DNA from: an uncultured Bacteroidales bacterium
GTDB taxonomy: Bacteria; Bacteroidota; Bacteroidia; Bacteroidales; UBA3824
Reading direction: 5' to 3'
DNA length: 35,564 bases
Assembly: GCA_937877455.1 (NCBI GenBank)
Contig: CALFIU010000027.1
Span: 1 to 35,564 of the forward strand
Part shown: positions 8,176 through 17,804 of the stretch, piece by piece
Numbering within the stretch: position 1 is the stretch's first letter
Layout: each line of letters opens with the position of its first letter
The notes under the pieces: generated by a model
Seen by the model: the letters and a program-made list of their open reading frames with translations, nothing else
The model's database searches: none
Told to the model about the DNA's origin: nothing
Made by a program: the position numbers and the translations under genes

Positions 8176-10338
8176 TTACTTTACAGATAGTTTGACAACT
8201 TTTTTATCTCCAGTATCTGCATTTTGCAACACCACAAGATACACTCCAATGGCAATATTTTCGGGTAGTTTTAATTTTACGCTTCCCGATTGACTTTTGG
8301 CGCGGCTTACAATACGCCCAGAAACCGTTGTAATGTATATTTCGGTGTTAAGTTCAAGATTTTCAACAACAATACTTTCGGATTTTCCTCTAACGTATGG
8401 ATTAGGATAAACTTTTAAATCCGAAAAAGATTCAGTTGGTTTTTGTACACCAGTTTTTAACATAATAAGTCCAAGATTAGTGTTTATCAACATATTGCCA
8501 TCATCGGCTAAAGCCAAACCGACAACATTATCACTTGGTAATGGAGAATTTTCTGACGTATAATGTTCCACTTGTTGATATTCATCGTCAGAAAGTACAA
8601 AAATGCCAGTATTAGCAGTTGATACCCAAATTTTTCCCGAAACATCGCAAACCATATCTAATACTTCATGTTTTTTTAGTAAATAGTGAGAAAACTCAGG
8701 CAATTCTTCATCTGGTATAACTGGTCGATAAAAAATACCTCCACCAGAAAAAAACAACTCAACATTTACACAATATGCGCATCCGCCATCAGTACCTGCC
8801 CAAACATAATTACGATTATCAACACACAACTTATTAACACGTGTCGCTTGCCAACCCTCAGAGGTGGATAAACTAAAAAGTACACTTTTATCATCAGAAA
8901 AAATAATTGGTGTATTATTGTTGTCAACAACAAAAATATCAGAACTATTGTTGAAAACAACAAAAATATACCTATCGTTATAAATAAGGATTTGTTTCAC
9001 AATGCGATTAGCAATTTTTTTCGATTCTTCAAGCTGATACCACGAACCGTCGGGCGAGAATATCTTTATCGGAACATCGCTACTATCCGCCACATGAAGA
9101 TAGCCATCTGTAGTTGTTGCCAAAGTTTTCAATAATGATAATCCTACCAAAGAATTTTCACTATTATAAATGGCTTTTAAACCGGAATTGAGAAATTCGT
9201 AAAGCCCAACATTAGAGGTTGCAAAAACATGATTTTGATTGTATGGATTTATCAAAATATCTTGATACTCAACATTATCATTATTTTCAAGGCGATTCCA
9301 AAAGCCATTGCTATAAACTGAAATATATTTTCTTTCACTTTCAACAATAGCAAATGTTTTTTTACTTGCCACCACCGCACTAATATCATTTTTTTGGGGA
9401 GAATTTACTTTAATGCTTTTTTTCTCACCATTTTTTAAAAGTATAAGACCAGTTTCTAAACTTCCAAGGAGTATATCTGACAAAGAAATAGCCAAGCCAA
9501 CCCTCACGTTGTTTTGGTTAGAAAAATTAGTTTTAACATCTCCATGGCTATCAATAACAAAAATTTTTGATAAAGAAACAACTGTAAACAAACCATTTAT
9601 AGCTGTTAATCTAATGTTGCCACTACAAGTAAAAATAGTTTGGTTGTTGCTAACATTATAAACAAAAGAAACATTATTCTTTTGATCAAAAACATTAGCA
9701 AAAACTTCACCGTCATTCTCCACAAGTTCCACCACAACACCATTATCAAAAGAATAAACTTTGCTCCAAAAACTAAAATCTTGGACGGCAATATTAGACG
9801 CTGTACATTGCCAAACGCTATTTCCATCAGATACTACAACCTTTTCACCACACCAAGCAGTACACAAAATTGGCGAATTGGTATAACAAAACCAATCAAC
9901 AGCATCGTTCGCAATATCAACACAAAAAATACCGCCATCAGCACCTGCCAAAATTTTATTATTTTTTAGGCTAATTGCATTAAGCTGATTTTCTAAATTA
10001 TGATTAGTTTTGAAAATAGCATCCAAATTGGATACTTCAAGATTTCTAATAATATCAATGTTACCATCGCGATGAGCCACCACAACCTCATCTTGCCTTG
10101 CCGAAACCGAAACAACATTTGCTGATGAAAGCCCATTTACTTTAGAAAATTTAAAAATCTCAAGAGAAGCAACATCAACTAACAAAATACCACAACGACA
10201 TTGTGATACATAATAATCTCTTGAAAAAGACACATTTTCAACAACATTGTAAGAAAACATATCTTTCCATTGTGCCGTTGAAGCTTCACCAAACAACATA
10301 CACAGAAACAAAACGACTATGCGAACATAATATGTCAT
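8176..10338 (-). CDS. porZ: PorZ-like type IX secretion protein (two beta-propellers plus C-terminal sorting-type domain)
   Basis: About 720 residues from the ATG at 10338, which overlaps the ruvC stop (ATGA) and leads straight into a signal peptide (MTYYVRIVVLFLCMLF...ASTAQW). The mature part resembles two-component-regulator-type beta-propellers: repeated blades such as GILLVDVASLEIFKFSK with GLSSANVVSV, and late blades such as VWAGTDGGCAYC, IWVSTANTGIFVL and LINTNLGLIML. The last about 80 residues form a T9SS-type C-terminal domain (DLKVYPNPYVRG... IAIGVYLVVLQ ... KVVKLSVK). This order matches PorZ of P. gingivalis, which works with PorU at the cell surface. The frame is open upstream to 10377, but those codons lie inside ruvC. 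The call rests on architecture; a generic propeller T9SS cargo is the alternative. Confidence 0.8.
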   Translation of the reverse strand: MTYYVRIVVLFLCMLFGEASTAQWKDMFSYNVVENVSFSRDYYVSQCRCGILLVDVASLEIFKFSKVNGLSSANVVSVSARQDEVVVAHRDGNIDIIRNLEVSNLDAIFKTNHNLENQLNAISLKNNKILAGADGGIFCVDIANDAVDWFCYTNSPILCTAWCGEKVVVSDGNSVWQCTASNIAVQDFSFWSKVYSFDNGVVVELVENDGEVFANVFDQKNNVSFVYNVSNNQTIFTCSGNIRLTAINGLFTVVSLSKIFVIDSHGDVKTNFSNQNNVRVGLAISLSDILLGSLETGLILLKNGEKKSIKVNSPQKNDISAVVASKKTFAIVESERKYISVYSNGFWNRLENNDNVEYQDILINPYNQNHVFATSNVGLYEFLNSGLKAIYNSENSLVGLSLLKTLATTTDGYLHVADSSDVPIKIFSPDGSWYQLEESKKIANRIVKQILIYNDRYIFVVFNNSSDIFVVDNNNTPIIFSDDKSVLFSLSTSEGWQATRVNKLCVDNRNYVWAGTDGGCAYCVNVELFFSGGGIFYRPVIPDEELPEFSHYLLKKHEVLDMVCDVSGKIWVSTANTGIFVLSDDEYQQVEHYTSENSPLPSDNVVGLALADDGNMLINTNLGLIMLKTGVQKPTESFSDLKVYPNPYVRGKSESIVVENLELNTEIYITTVSGRIVSRAKSQSGSVKLKLPENIAIGVYLVVLQNADTGDKKVVKLSVK

Positions 10339-10880
10339 TTTACCCTGTCGGGATGTTGGTTTATAAATGCCTTCCACGATTTGGCTTCAGCAGCTATCCC
10401 CATAGGCAATTGCAGTTGATAATGATGGCAAACAGCAGCTGCTAAAGCATCGGTAGCATCAAGTTTGTCAGGAAGTTCAGTAAGATTAAGCATCCTTGCA
10501 AGCATAGCAGCAACTTGCTCTTTTGTAGCATTTCCATATCCAGTAACAGACATTTTAATCTTACGAGGCTCGTATTCTGTTACAGAAAGCCCCTTAGAAA
10601 CAGCCGCAGCAATAGCCACACCTTGCGCACGTCCAAGTTTTAGCATACTTTGTGCATTCTTACTATAAAACTGAGCTTCTATGGCAAGTGCTTGTGGATT
10701 ATAACCTGATATTAAACTACTTACACGGTCGAAAATCATTTTCAACTTTAAATATGGATCGCCAACCTTTGAAAGTTCAAGCACACCAACTGCCAAACAA
10801 CTCATTTTGTTTTTTACCGAATCAATAATTCCATAACCCATAACATTTGTACCTGGGTCAATACCAAGAATAACCCCCAT
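10335..10880 (-). CDS. ruvC: Holliday junction resolvase RuvC
   Basis: A 181-residue endonuclease that cuts four-way DNA junctions in recombination together with RuvAB. The RNase H-like fold has its four acidic catalytic residues in place: D8 (GIDPGT), E68 (ALAIEAQF), D141 and D144 (DKLDATDALAAAVCHH). The motif around E68 reads EAQF rather than the common EE/ED form, as seen in some Bacteroidota. Its ATG overlaps the last base of the polyprenyl synthase stop (TAATG), and its own stop overlaps the porZ start (ATGA). The three genes are therefore translationally coupled. Confidence 0.95.
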   Translation of the reverse strand: MGVILGIDPGTNVMGYGIIDSVKNKMSCLAVGVLELSKVGDPYLKLKMIFDRVSSLISGYNPQALAIEAQFYSKNAQSMLKLGRAQGVAIAAAVSKGLSVTEYEPRKIKMSVTGYGNATKEQVAAMLARMLNLTELPDKLDATDALAAAVCHHYQLQLPMGIAAEAKSWKAFINQHPDRVK

Positions 10881-11839
10881 TATCTATCTCGTTTGTAAAT
10901 TTTATCGATAAACTTGCGAAGTTCGGTTGTGTTGGTATCCAACGTATCAATAATATTATAGGTGTTGTTAAAATAAAAATCAATTTTTTCTTGTGCCAAA
11001 CGTCTAATTCCAAGTTTGTCGTAAATTTCGCGAACAATATCGTATTTCTGTTGACGAGATAGGGATTTATTGTTGATAATTTCGAGGAATTTTTCTTTAT
11101 CGCCATACCTATTGATAGCAGAAATGAGCATAAAAGTTTTTTTGTTTTCTTCAATGTCGCCGCCAATAGGTTTTCCTAACGTTTTTTCATCGCTATAAAC
11201 ATCAAGCATATCATCTTGAAGTTGAAAAGCAAGCCCAATATTAATGCCCGCTTGATAAAGTTTATCCGCCACTTCATTGTCAACACCAGCAATAATAGCA
11301 CCTATTTTTAAACACGCTGCTGGTAATACTGCTGTTTTTAGCCTTATCATTTCAACATACTCATTTTCAGACACATTGCTGCGCGTTTCAAAATCCATGT
11401 CGTATTGTTGGCCTTCGCACACTTCCAATGCAGTTTTAAAATATACATCACCAACTTGCGAAACAACATTGGTTGGTGCTGCGAATATATATTGCGATGC
11501 TATAAAAGCCATTCCGTCGCCCGAAAGAATAGCAATATTGTCGTTCCACTTTTTATTAACTGTTTGTTTTCCACGACGTAGTGAACTATTATCCATTATA
11601 TCATCATGAAGAAGCGTAAAATTGTGAAATATTTCCAATCCTATGGCAGGTTTTACAGCAAGGGCTATGTCGCCCCCAAACATATCGCATGCCATAAGCG
11701 TAAATACAGGACGTATTCGCTTACCACCAAACGATAATATATATTTTACAGGTTGATAGAAATTTTGCGGTTGCTGTGGCAGATTAATATTTTCTATTTC
11801 CTTATCTATAAGCGATTTAAGTTGTTCAAAAGTTTTCAT
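10880..11839 (-). CDS. Polyprenyl (geranylgeranyl/farnesyl-type) diphosphate synthase
   Basis: A 319-residue trans-isoprenyl diphosphate synthase that condenses isopentenyl diphosphate units onto an allylic primer, feeding quinone or lipid carrier synthesis. The sequence has GGKRIRP at 38-44 for diphosphate binding, first aspartate-rich motif DDIMD at 79-83 and second DDMLD at 209-213, followed by LGKPIGGD. A short first motif (DDxxD) fits a bacterial long- or medium-chain enzyme; chain length cannot be read with confidence. It is the first gene of the minus-strand run, behind a clear Bacteroidota promoter at 11860-11891, and is coupled to ruvC. Confidence 0.93.
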   Translation of the reverse strand: MKTFEQLKSLIDKEIENINLPQQPQNFYQPVKYILSFGGKRIRPVFTLMACDMFGGDIALAVKPAIGLEIFHNFTLLHDDIMDNSSLRRGKQTVNKKWNDNIAILSGDGMAFIASQYIFAAPTNVVSQVGDVYFKTALEVCEGQQYDMDFETRSNVSENEYVEMIRLKTAVLPAACLKIGAIIAGVDNEVADKLYQAGINIGLAFQLQDDMLDVYSDEKTLGKPIGGDIEENKKTFMLISAINRYGDKEKFLEIINNKSLSRQQKYDIVREIYDKLGIRRLAQEKIDFYFNNTYNIIDTLDTNTTELRKFIDKIYKRDR

Positions 11840-11859
11840 AATTATTATGTTTAATGTTA

Positions 11860-11891
11860 CAAATGTAAAAAAAAATTTTATTTTTCACAAA
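11860..11891 (-). promoter_or_regulatory. Bacteroidota promoter for the polyprenyl synthase-ruvC-porZ run
   Basis: On the minus strand a -33 TTTG (plus-strand CAAA at 11888-11891) and a -7 TACATTTG (plus-strand CAAATGTA at 11860-11867) are separated by exactly 20 bases, the Bacteroidota sigma-ABfr consensus spacing. The start codon lies about 20 bases beyond the -7 element. Confidence 0.75.
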
Positions 11892-11971
11892 ATTGCATTA
11901 TGTTGTTAAAAAACAAGAATAAAAAAAATGTTAAACAATAATTATAATTAGAGTGTTTCAGTTTAATTTTT

Positions 11972-11979
11972 TATCTTTG
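11972..11979 (+). promoter_or_regulatory. Probable -7 promoter element for rseP
   Basis: TATCTTTG matches TAnnTTTG and sits 28 bases before the rseP ATG. I see no good TTTG at the -33 position, so only the -7 element is supported. It is back to back with the divergent promoter at 11860-11891. Confidence 0.5.
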
Positions 11980-12007
11980 CAAAAAAATTTTAGTACAAAA
12001 AATAAAT

Positions 12008-13327
12008 ATGGAAATAGCAGTCAGAATAGTTCAATTGATACTCAGCCTATCCATTTTGGTGATATGCCATGAGTTTGGACATTTCTTTTTCGCAAAACTA
12101 TTTAAAACCAGAGTAGAAAAATTCTATTTATTCTTCGACCCTTGGTTTAGCCTTTTTAAAATAAAACGCGGACAAACCGAATATGGCATAGGTTGGTTAC
12201 CGCTTGGTGGCTATGTAAAAATAGCAGGCATGATAGACGAAAGTATGGACACCGAACAGATGAAACAACCACCCCAACCATGGGAGTTTCGCAGCAAACC
12301 CGCATGGCAACGCCTTATTATTATGATAGCAGGCGTTACCGTAAACGTATTGTTGGCAATGTTTATCTATGCAATGATGTCGTTTACATGGGGAACAGAA
12401 TATCTACCTGCAAGCAATCTAAAATATGGTATAGCCGTTGACAGCGTAGGATACCAAATGGGTTTAAGAGATGGCGATATGATTGTAAAAGTAAACGGCA
12501 ATCCAACAGAGGATTACAACAAAATTTTGCCCGACCTTTTACTTAACGACCCCAAGACACTTACAGTAACTCGCAACGGTGATAGTATAGAATTAAACAT
12601 TACAGACCAACATATCTCCAAGATACTCAATGGCGAAACACCAGCATTTTCTCCACGCATACCTTTTGAAATAGAAGAATTTGCACCAGAGAGTGCAGCT
12701 AAAAACGCAGGATTTGAAAAAGGCGACAAACTATTGGAAATAAATGGCGAACAAACCGCATATTTTCACCAAGTAAAAAAGTTTCTCAACAATCATAAAA
12801 GCCAAAACGTACAAGCAAAGGTTTTGCGCGGTAGCGACACTATAACTATTCCAATTGAAATACCAGAAACAGGACTTATAGGCGTAATGACCAAAAGTTA
12901 CGGTAGTTTCTTTGAATTTAAAACCCAAGAATATGGCTTTTTTGAATCTTTCCCCGTTGGTATAAGTAAAGGTGTTGAAAAAATAAAAGAATACGTAAAA
13001 CAGTGGAAACTAATATTCAACCCAGAAACCAAAGCCTACAAAAGTCTTGGCAGTTTTATTTCAATGGCCAAAATATTTCCGGGAGTTTGGAATTGGCAAG
13101 CATTTTGGAGCCTAACAGCATTCCTTAGCATAATGCTTGCTGTATTAAACATAGTTCCAATACCAGGACTTGACGGTGGACACGTAATGTTTTTGATTTA
13201 CGAAATAATAGTAGGTAAAAAACCAAGCGACAAATTTATGGAAATAGCACAAATTGTAGGAATGGTTTTTCTAATACTGCTAATGGTAGTTGCACTTGGC
13301 AACGACTTGATACGACACGTATTTTAA
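12008..13327 (+). CDS. rseP: Site-2 intramembrane zinc metalloprotease RseP
   Basis: A 439-residue M50 protease that cleaves membrane-bound substrates such as anti-sigma factors inside the inner membrane. The first membrane helix carries the zinc motif H21-E-F-G-H25, and the third zinc ligand is in the PGLDGGH motif (D389). Two PDZ-like stretches lie between: about 130-190 (GLRDGDMIVKVNGNP) and 215-280 (AAKNAGFEKGDKLLEINGE). Several membrane segments are evident at about 5-25, 100-120, 370-395 and 415-435. It is the first plus-strand gene and probably heads an operon with the DUF4837 lipoprotein, QueD-like enzyme and polA. Confidence 0.95.
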   Translation: MEIAVRIVQLILSLSILVICHEFGHFFFAKLFKTRVEKFYLFFDPWFSLFKIKRGQTEYGIGWLPLGGYVKIAGMIDESMDTEQMKQPPQPWEFRSKPAWQRLIIMIAGVTVNVLLAMFIYAMMSFTWGTEYLPASNLKYGIAVDSVGYQMGLRDGDMIVKVNGNPTEDYNKILPDLLLNDPKTLTVTRNGDSIELNITDQHISKILNGETPAFSPRIPFEIEEFAPESAAKNAGFEKGDKLLEINGEQTAYFHQVKKFLNNHKSQNVQAKVLRGSDTITIPIEIPETGLIGVMTKSYGSFFEFKTQEYGFFESFPVGISKGVEKIKEYVKQWKLIFNPETKAYKSLGSFISMAKIFPGVWNWQAFWSLTAFLSIMLAVLNIVPIPGLDGGHVMFLIYEIIVGKKPSDKFMEIAQIVGMVFLILLMVVALGNDLIRHVF

Positions 13328-13433
13328 TTGATTATAGGCTTGGCTAATGCACAAAATCCATTGCCAAGCCTATTGACAAGTTGTAGAAGCAACACACGAT
13401 AAAAAAGTTGGAAACACATTGACAAAAACAAAA

Positions 13434-14438
13434 ATGAGAAAAACAATAATTTCATTAATAACGGCAGCAACTCTTGCAATATCGTGCAACAACAGCACAA
13501 TAAGCGACGATATGATGCCATCGTGTACAGGCAAAACTGGCGACTTAGTGTTGATAATGCCCGATGCCACCTACGAAGGCAAAACTGGCGACACAATTTT
13601 TGCATTGCTTACACAGCCAGTAATGGTTTTGCCACAAGCAGAAGCAACTTTCAAAGTAATACATGTAAACAAAAACCAAGTTAGCAAATTAATAAAAAAA
13701 TCGCGCAACGTTATAAATACCGAAATAGACCCACGCATCGAAAAACCATCAATAACCATAGAGAAAAACAAATACTCTCGTCCACAAATATACATAACCC
13801 TTAAAGCACAAAACGACTCCGCACTACAAAGCATATTTTTAAAAACATCAAATTTTATAATTGATACGTTAACCCACGCAGAACAAATGCGTTATTATAG
13901 TTTTTTCAATCAAAACCACGAATCAGAATCAGAATTAGCCATGCGCAACAAACACGGAGTAAAATTGATGATACCATACGGATTCAACAAAGATGTTGAT
14001 AAAGACAATTTTGTATGGATAAGCAAAGAAACATCAATTTCCAGCCAAGGAATGTTGGTTTTTGATTTTCCGTACAATGGTCCAAAAGATTTTGAATTAC
14101 AACACCTTATTGGTAAAATAGATAGCGTATTACTAAAAAATGTACCCGGACCACAAGACGGAAGTTACATGACTACCGCAAAAGTTTTTGAACCAATAAA
14201 AAAAGAATATATGCGTGGCAATACATACGTTTGCGAACTACGAGGGCTTTGGGAAACCAATGGAGATTTCATGGGAGGTCCATTTGTAAGTCAAAGCATA
14301 GTAGATACCGTAAATAATAGATTGGTAACCAACTTTGCATACGTATATGGAGGCAAAAACGACAAACGCAACCTTTTGTGGCAACTCGAAGGAATAATGA
14401 ACTCTTTTGAAATTTGGTATAGCAATGGCAAAAATTAG
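13434..14438 (+). CDS. DUF4837-family lipoprotein
   Basis: About 334 residues from the ATG at 13434; a TTG lies upstream at 13419, but the ATG directly precedes the basic signal peptide. The lipobox is AISC with Cys18. The body has the family look of DUF4837, a Bacteroidota-specific lipoprotein family: GKTGDLVLIMPDATYEGKTGD near the start, then PQAEATFKVIHV, and C-terminal RGLWETNGDFMGGPFVSQSIVD. Function is unknown. Its 3' end overlaps the next gene by 14 bases, showing a shared transcript. Confidence 0.85.
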   Translation: MRKTIISLITAATLAISCNNSTISDDMMPSCTGKTGDLVLIMPDATYEGKTGDTIFALLTQPVMVLPQAEATFKVIHVNKNQVSKLIKKSRNVINTEIDPRIEKPSITIEKNKYSRPQIYITLKAQNDSALQSIFLKTSNFIIDTLTHAEQMRYYSFFNQNHESESELAMRNKHGVKLMIPYGFNKDVDKDNFVWISKETSISSQGMLVFDFPYNGPKDFELQHLIGKIDSVLLKNVPGPQDGSYMTTAKVFEPIKKEYMRGNTYVCELRGLWETNGDFMGGPFVSQSIVDTVNNRLVTNFAYVYGGKNDKRNLLWQLEGIMNSFEIWYSNGKN

Positions 14439-14871
14439 ACTAACAAAAGAGTTTTCGTTTGAAGCAGCACACGCTTTATATAATTACGACGGCAAATGCA
14501 GCCGTCTTCATGGACATAGTTACAAATTTTTTGTTACCATAAAAGGCAGTCCAATAGAAGACGAAAACAATCCAAAATTGGGTATGGTAATGGATTTTGG
14601 TATGTTGAAACAAATTGTAAACCAACAAATTATAAACCTATATGACCATTCGGTAATGTTTTACAAAAAAAGTGAAGAATCTGCATTAAAAGATAGTAGC
14701 GCAATATTCAAAAATACTCACGTATTTGATTTTCAACCAACTTGCGAAAACCTAATAATATATTTTGCAGAAAAACTAAAAAACCAATTACCCAAAAACG
14801 TAAAACTTCACTCGCTAAAACTATACGAAACCGCCACAAGTTTTGCCGAATGGTATGACGAAGACAATTAA
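14425..14871 (+). CDS. queD: 6-carboxytetrahydropterin synthase (QueD/PTPS family)
   Basis: About 148 residues from the ATG at 14425 (a TTG at 14407 is possible but unlikely). It belongs to the PTPS fold that converts 7,8-dihydroneopterin triphosphate, in QueD giving 6-carboxytetrahydropterin for queuosine and other deazapurines. Zinc ligands are H16 (FEAAHALYNY), H29 and H31 (LHGHSYKF), and the catalytic cysteine is C25 (GKCSRLHGH). The DHSVMF region supplies the other catalytic pair and a late ETATSFAEW contains the substrate-binding Glu. The cysteine position (C-x3-HGH) favours QueD over eukaryotic PTPS. It overlaps the lipoprotein gene by 14 bases and is followed after 28 bases by polA. 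Confidence 0.88.
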   Translation: MAKIRLTKEFSFEAAHALYNYDGKCSRLHGHSYKFFVTIKGSPIEDENNPKLGMVMDFGMLKQIVNQQIINLYDHSVMFYKKSEESALKDSSAIFKNTHVFDFQPTCENLIIYFAEKLKNQLPKNVKLHSLKLYETATSFAEWYDEDN

Positions 14872-14899
14872 CAACAAAGACCTTTAAAAGACAAAAAAT

Positions 14900-17656
14900 A
14901 TGACACTATACTTGATAGATGCCTATGCAATGATATATAGGGCATATTATTCGTTTATCAACAAACCAATGACCAACAGCAAAGGTGAAAACACCTCAGC
15001 TGTACTTGGGTTTGTAAATATGCTTGGCGAAATAATCAACACCAACCAACCAACACACATGGCAGTGGTTTTCGACCCACCATACCCAACATTCAGAAAC
15101 TTACTTTCGCCAGAATACAAAGCCCAACGCCCCCCAACACCAGAAGGCATTAAAACAGCATTGCCCCACATAAAGGAAATTGTTGATGCACTTGGCATAA
15201 AACAAGTTACAGTGCCACAATATGAAGCCGACGACGCCATAGGAACATTAGCCAAACAAGCCGAAGAAAAAGGATTCGAGGTTTTTATGGTTACACCAGA
15301 CAAAGATTACAATCAACTTGTAACCGACAACATAAAACTTTACAAACATAAAAAATCTAATACTGAAGTAGAAATAATTGATAGAAAGGCATTTATACAA
15401 TCAACTGGTTTAGATTATCCGAAGCAATTCATCGACGTACTCGCACTTTGGGGCGATGCCGCCGACAATGTAAAAGGCGTTACGGGCGTAGGCGAAAAAA
15501 CAGCATACAAACTTATTAATGAATACAAATCAATAGAAGGCATTTATCAAAACATTAACAAACTCAAAGGTAAACAAAAAGAAAATTTTATCAACGACCA
15601 CGAACAAGTATTATTAGCCCAAAAACTTGTAACTATCGACACTAATGCACCAATAACCTTTGATCCAGAACAATACATAAAACAAAACCCAGACGAAGAA
15701 AAATTACGTGCGATATTTGCAGAATTGGAATTCAGAACACTTGCCGATAGAATTTTAGGCAAAAAAAAACAACCAGCACAACAAGATTTGTTTGCACAAG
15801 GCACACTATTCAACAAAACTCAACAAGAAGAACAGCCAAAGCAAAAATTAGAAACCATTAAAACAATAACGCACGACTATGAAGTTATATCCACCATAGA
15901 GCAAACAAAATCACTTGTAGATATATTGTTGAAGCAAAATGAGTTTTGTTTTGATACCGAAACAACAAGTTTAAGTATAAGACAAGCAGAACTTGTTGGA
16001 ATGTCGTTTTGCACAACACCTCACAAAGCATACTACATACCATTCAATACAGATAAACAACAAACCCAAAATATATTAGAAATAATTCGTCCTGCTCTTG
16101 AAAACAAAGACATAAACAAAATAGGTCAAAACATAAAATTTGATATTCTTGTACTCAAAAACTACGGAATAGAGGTAAAAGGACAACTATTCGACACCAT
16201 GGTGGCACACTATCTACTAAATCCAGAACAACGTCACAACATGGACTACATGTCGGAAATTTACCTCAACTACACCCCCGTACACATAGAAGAACTTATA
16301 GGAGCAAAAGGCAAAAGCCAAAAGTCGATGCGCAATGTTGACATACAAATAATAAAAGAATACGCTGCCGAAGATGCTGACATTACACTACAACTTAAAG
16401 AAAAATTACAAGCAGAACTTAAAAAAAATGAGCTAATCGATTATGCTCGCAATATAGAAATGCCATTGATATATGTATTGGCTGATATGGAATACGAAGG
16501 TGTAAGCATAAACACAGAATTTTTAAACAATTACACCACAGAGTTAAACCAAGAAATAGCCACTATTGAGCAAAAAATATATCAACTATCAGCAACAAAA
16601 TTTAATATAGATAGTCCAAAACAACTCGGCGAAATATTATTCGACAAATTACAAATAAAACCAGCCCCCAAAAAGACCAAAACAGGACAATATTCCACAG
16701 GAGAAGAAGAATTATCAAAATTAAAAAACAACGAAATAATAGACCTTATATTAAAATATCGAGGTTTAAAAAAACTTGTTAGCACATACACCGAGGCACT
16801 GCCTGCCCTTATTAACCCTGTAACAGGCAAAATACATACATCATTTAACCAAACAGTTACAGCAACAGGGCGATTAAGTAGCACCAATCCAAACATACAA
16901 AATATACCAATAAGAACCCCCGAAGGTCAAAAAATACGAGCAGCATTCATACCTTCGCCCAACAATAAAATGTTTTCGACCGACTATTCACAAATTGAAC
17001 TTCGAGTAATGGCACATTTTGCAAACGACGAAAACCTAATATCAGCATTTGAACAAGGCATGGACATTCACCGTGCCACCGCTGCCAAAATATACGGAAT
17101 TACACCAGAACAAGTAAGCAAACAACAACGTAGCCACGCAAAATCGGCTAATTTTGGAATTATCTATGGCATAAGTTCTTTTGGACTTGCTGCACAAACT
17201 GGATTATCGCGTACAGAAGCCAAACAAATGATTGATAACTATTTTCTACAATATCCCAAAATTCGCGAGTTTATAGACAACACAACCACACAAGCTCGTC
17301 AAAATGGCTTTGTATCAACAATGTATGGCAGAAAACGTTTTTTACCAGATTTAAATAGTCAAAACTTCAACGTACGCACGGCAGCCGAACGTAATGCCAT
17401 AAACACACCAATACAAGGGACAGCTGCAGAAATTATAAAAATTGCCATGATAAAGATTTGGAGAAAATTTAAAGAACAAAACCTTAAAAGCAAATTAATA
17501 ATTCAAGTACACGACGAACTTGTATTTGATGTAGTGCAAGGCGAAGAAGAAATTGTAAAAAATATAGTAGAAACACAAATGGAAAATGCCGCAAAACTAA
17601 AAGTAATACTAAAAGCAGAAGGAGGATTTGGTAGCAATTGGTTTGAAGCACATTAA
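14900..17656 (+). CDS. polA: DNA polymerase I
   Basis: A 918-residue family A polymerase for Okazaki fragment maturation and repair. The N-terminal 5'-3' exonuclease domain (about 1-290) starts with YLIDAYAMIYRAYY and carries VVFDPPYPTFRN, YEADDAIGTLA and DKDYNQLV. The 3'-5' exonuclease domain (about 325-520) retains D352 and E354 (FDTETTSL) and AEDADIT, so proofreading is probably active. In the polymerase domain, motif A holds D695 (DYSQIELRV), motif B is the O-helix RSHAKSANFGIIYG, and motif C is VHDEL with D872. All hallmark residues are intact and the length is normal. Confidence 0.97.
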   Translation: MTLYLIDAYAMIYRAYYSFINKPMTNSKGENTSAVLGFVNMLGEIINTNQPTHMAVVFDPPYPTFRNLLSPEYKAQRPPTPEGIKTALPHIKEIVDALGIKQVTVPQYEADDAIGTLAKQAEEKGFEVFMVTPDKDYNQLVTDNIKLYKHKKSNTEVEIIDRKAFIQSTGLDYPKQFIDVLALWGDAADNVKGVTGVGEKTAYKLINEYKSIEGIYQNINKLKGKQKENFINDHEQVLLAQKLVTIDTNAPITFDPEQYIKQNPDEEKLRAIFAELEFRTLADRILGKKKQPAQQDLFAQGTLFNKTQQEEQPKQKLETIKTITHDYEVISTIEQTKSLVDILLKQNEFCFDTETTSLSIRQAELVGMSFCTTPHKAYYIPFNTDKQQTQNILEIIRPALENKDINKIGQNIKFDILVLKNYGIEVKGQLFDTMVAHYLLNPEQRHNMDYMSEIYLNYTPVHIEELIGAKGKSQKSMRNVDIQIIKEYAAEDADITLQLKEKLQAELKKNELIDYARNIEMPLIYVLADMEYEGVSINTEFLNNYTTELNQEIATIEQKIYQLSATKFNIDSPKQLGEILFDKLQIKPAPKKTKTGQYSTGEEELSKLKNNEIIDLILKYRGLKKLVSTYTEALPALINPVTGKIHTSFNQTVTATGRLSSTNPNIQNIPIRTPEGQKIRAAFIPSPNNKMFSTDYSQIELRVMAHFANDENLISAFEQGMDIHRATAAKIYGITPEQVSKQQRSHAKSANFGIIYGISSFGLAAQTGLSRTEAKQMIDNYFLQYPKIREFIDNTTTQARQNGFVSTMYGRKRFLPDLNSQNFNVRTAAERNAINTPIQGTAAEIIKIAMIKIWRKFKEQNLKSKLIIQVHDELVFDVVQGEEEIVKNIVETQMENAAKLKVILKAEGGFGSNWFEAH

Positions 17657-17747
17657 TTTTAATAAAAAAATACTATCGAAACCAAAAAACATTACTACAA
17701 CAAAGTAAAAAAGTTGTAATTCTTTTGTTAAAAAAAAGTTATATTTT

Positions 17748-17779
17748 TTTGTTTTTGTAAAAACATTGTGTTAAACTTG
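17748..17779 (+). promoter_or_regulatory. Promoter for the PH-domain membrane protein
   Basis: TTTG at 17748-17751 and TAAACTTG at 17772-17779 are separated by 20 bases. The -7 matches TAnnTTTG at seven of eight places. The ATG follows 25 bases later. It lies in the 148-base gap after polA, so this gene is probably transcribed on its own. Confidence 0.5.
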
Positions 17780-17804
17780 CAATGTATTTCAAAAAACAAA
17801 AAAT

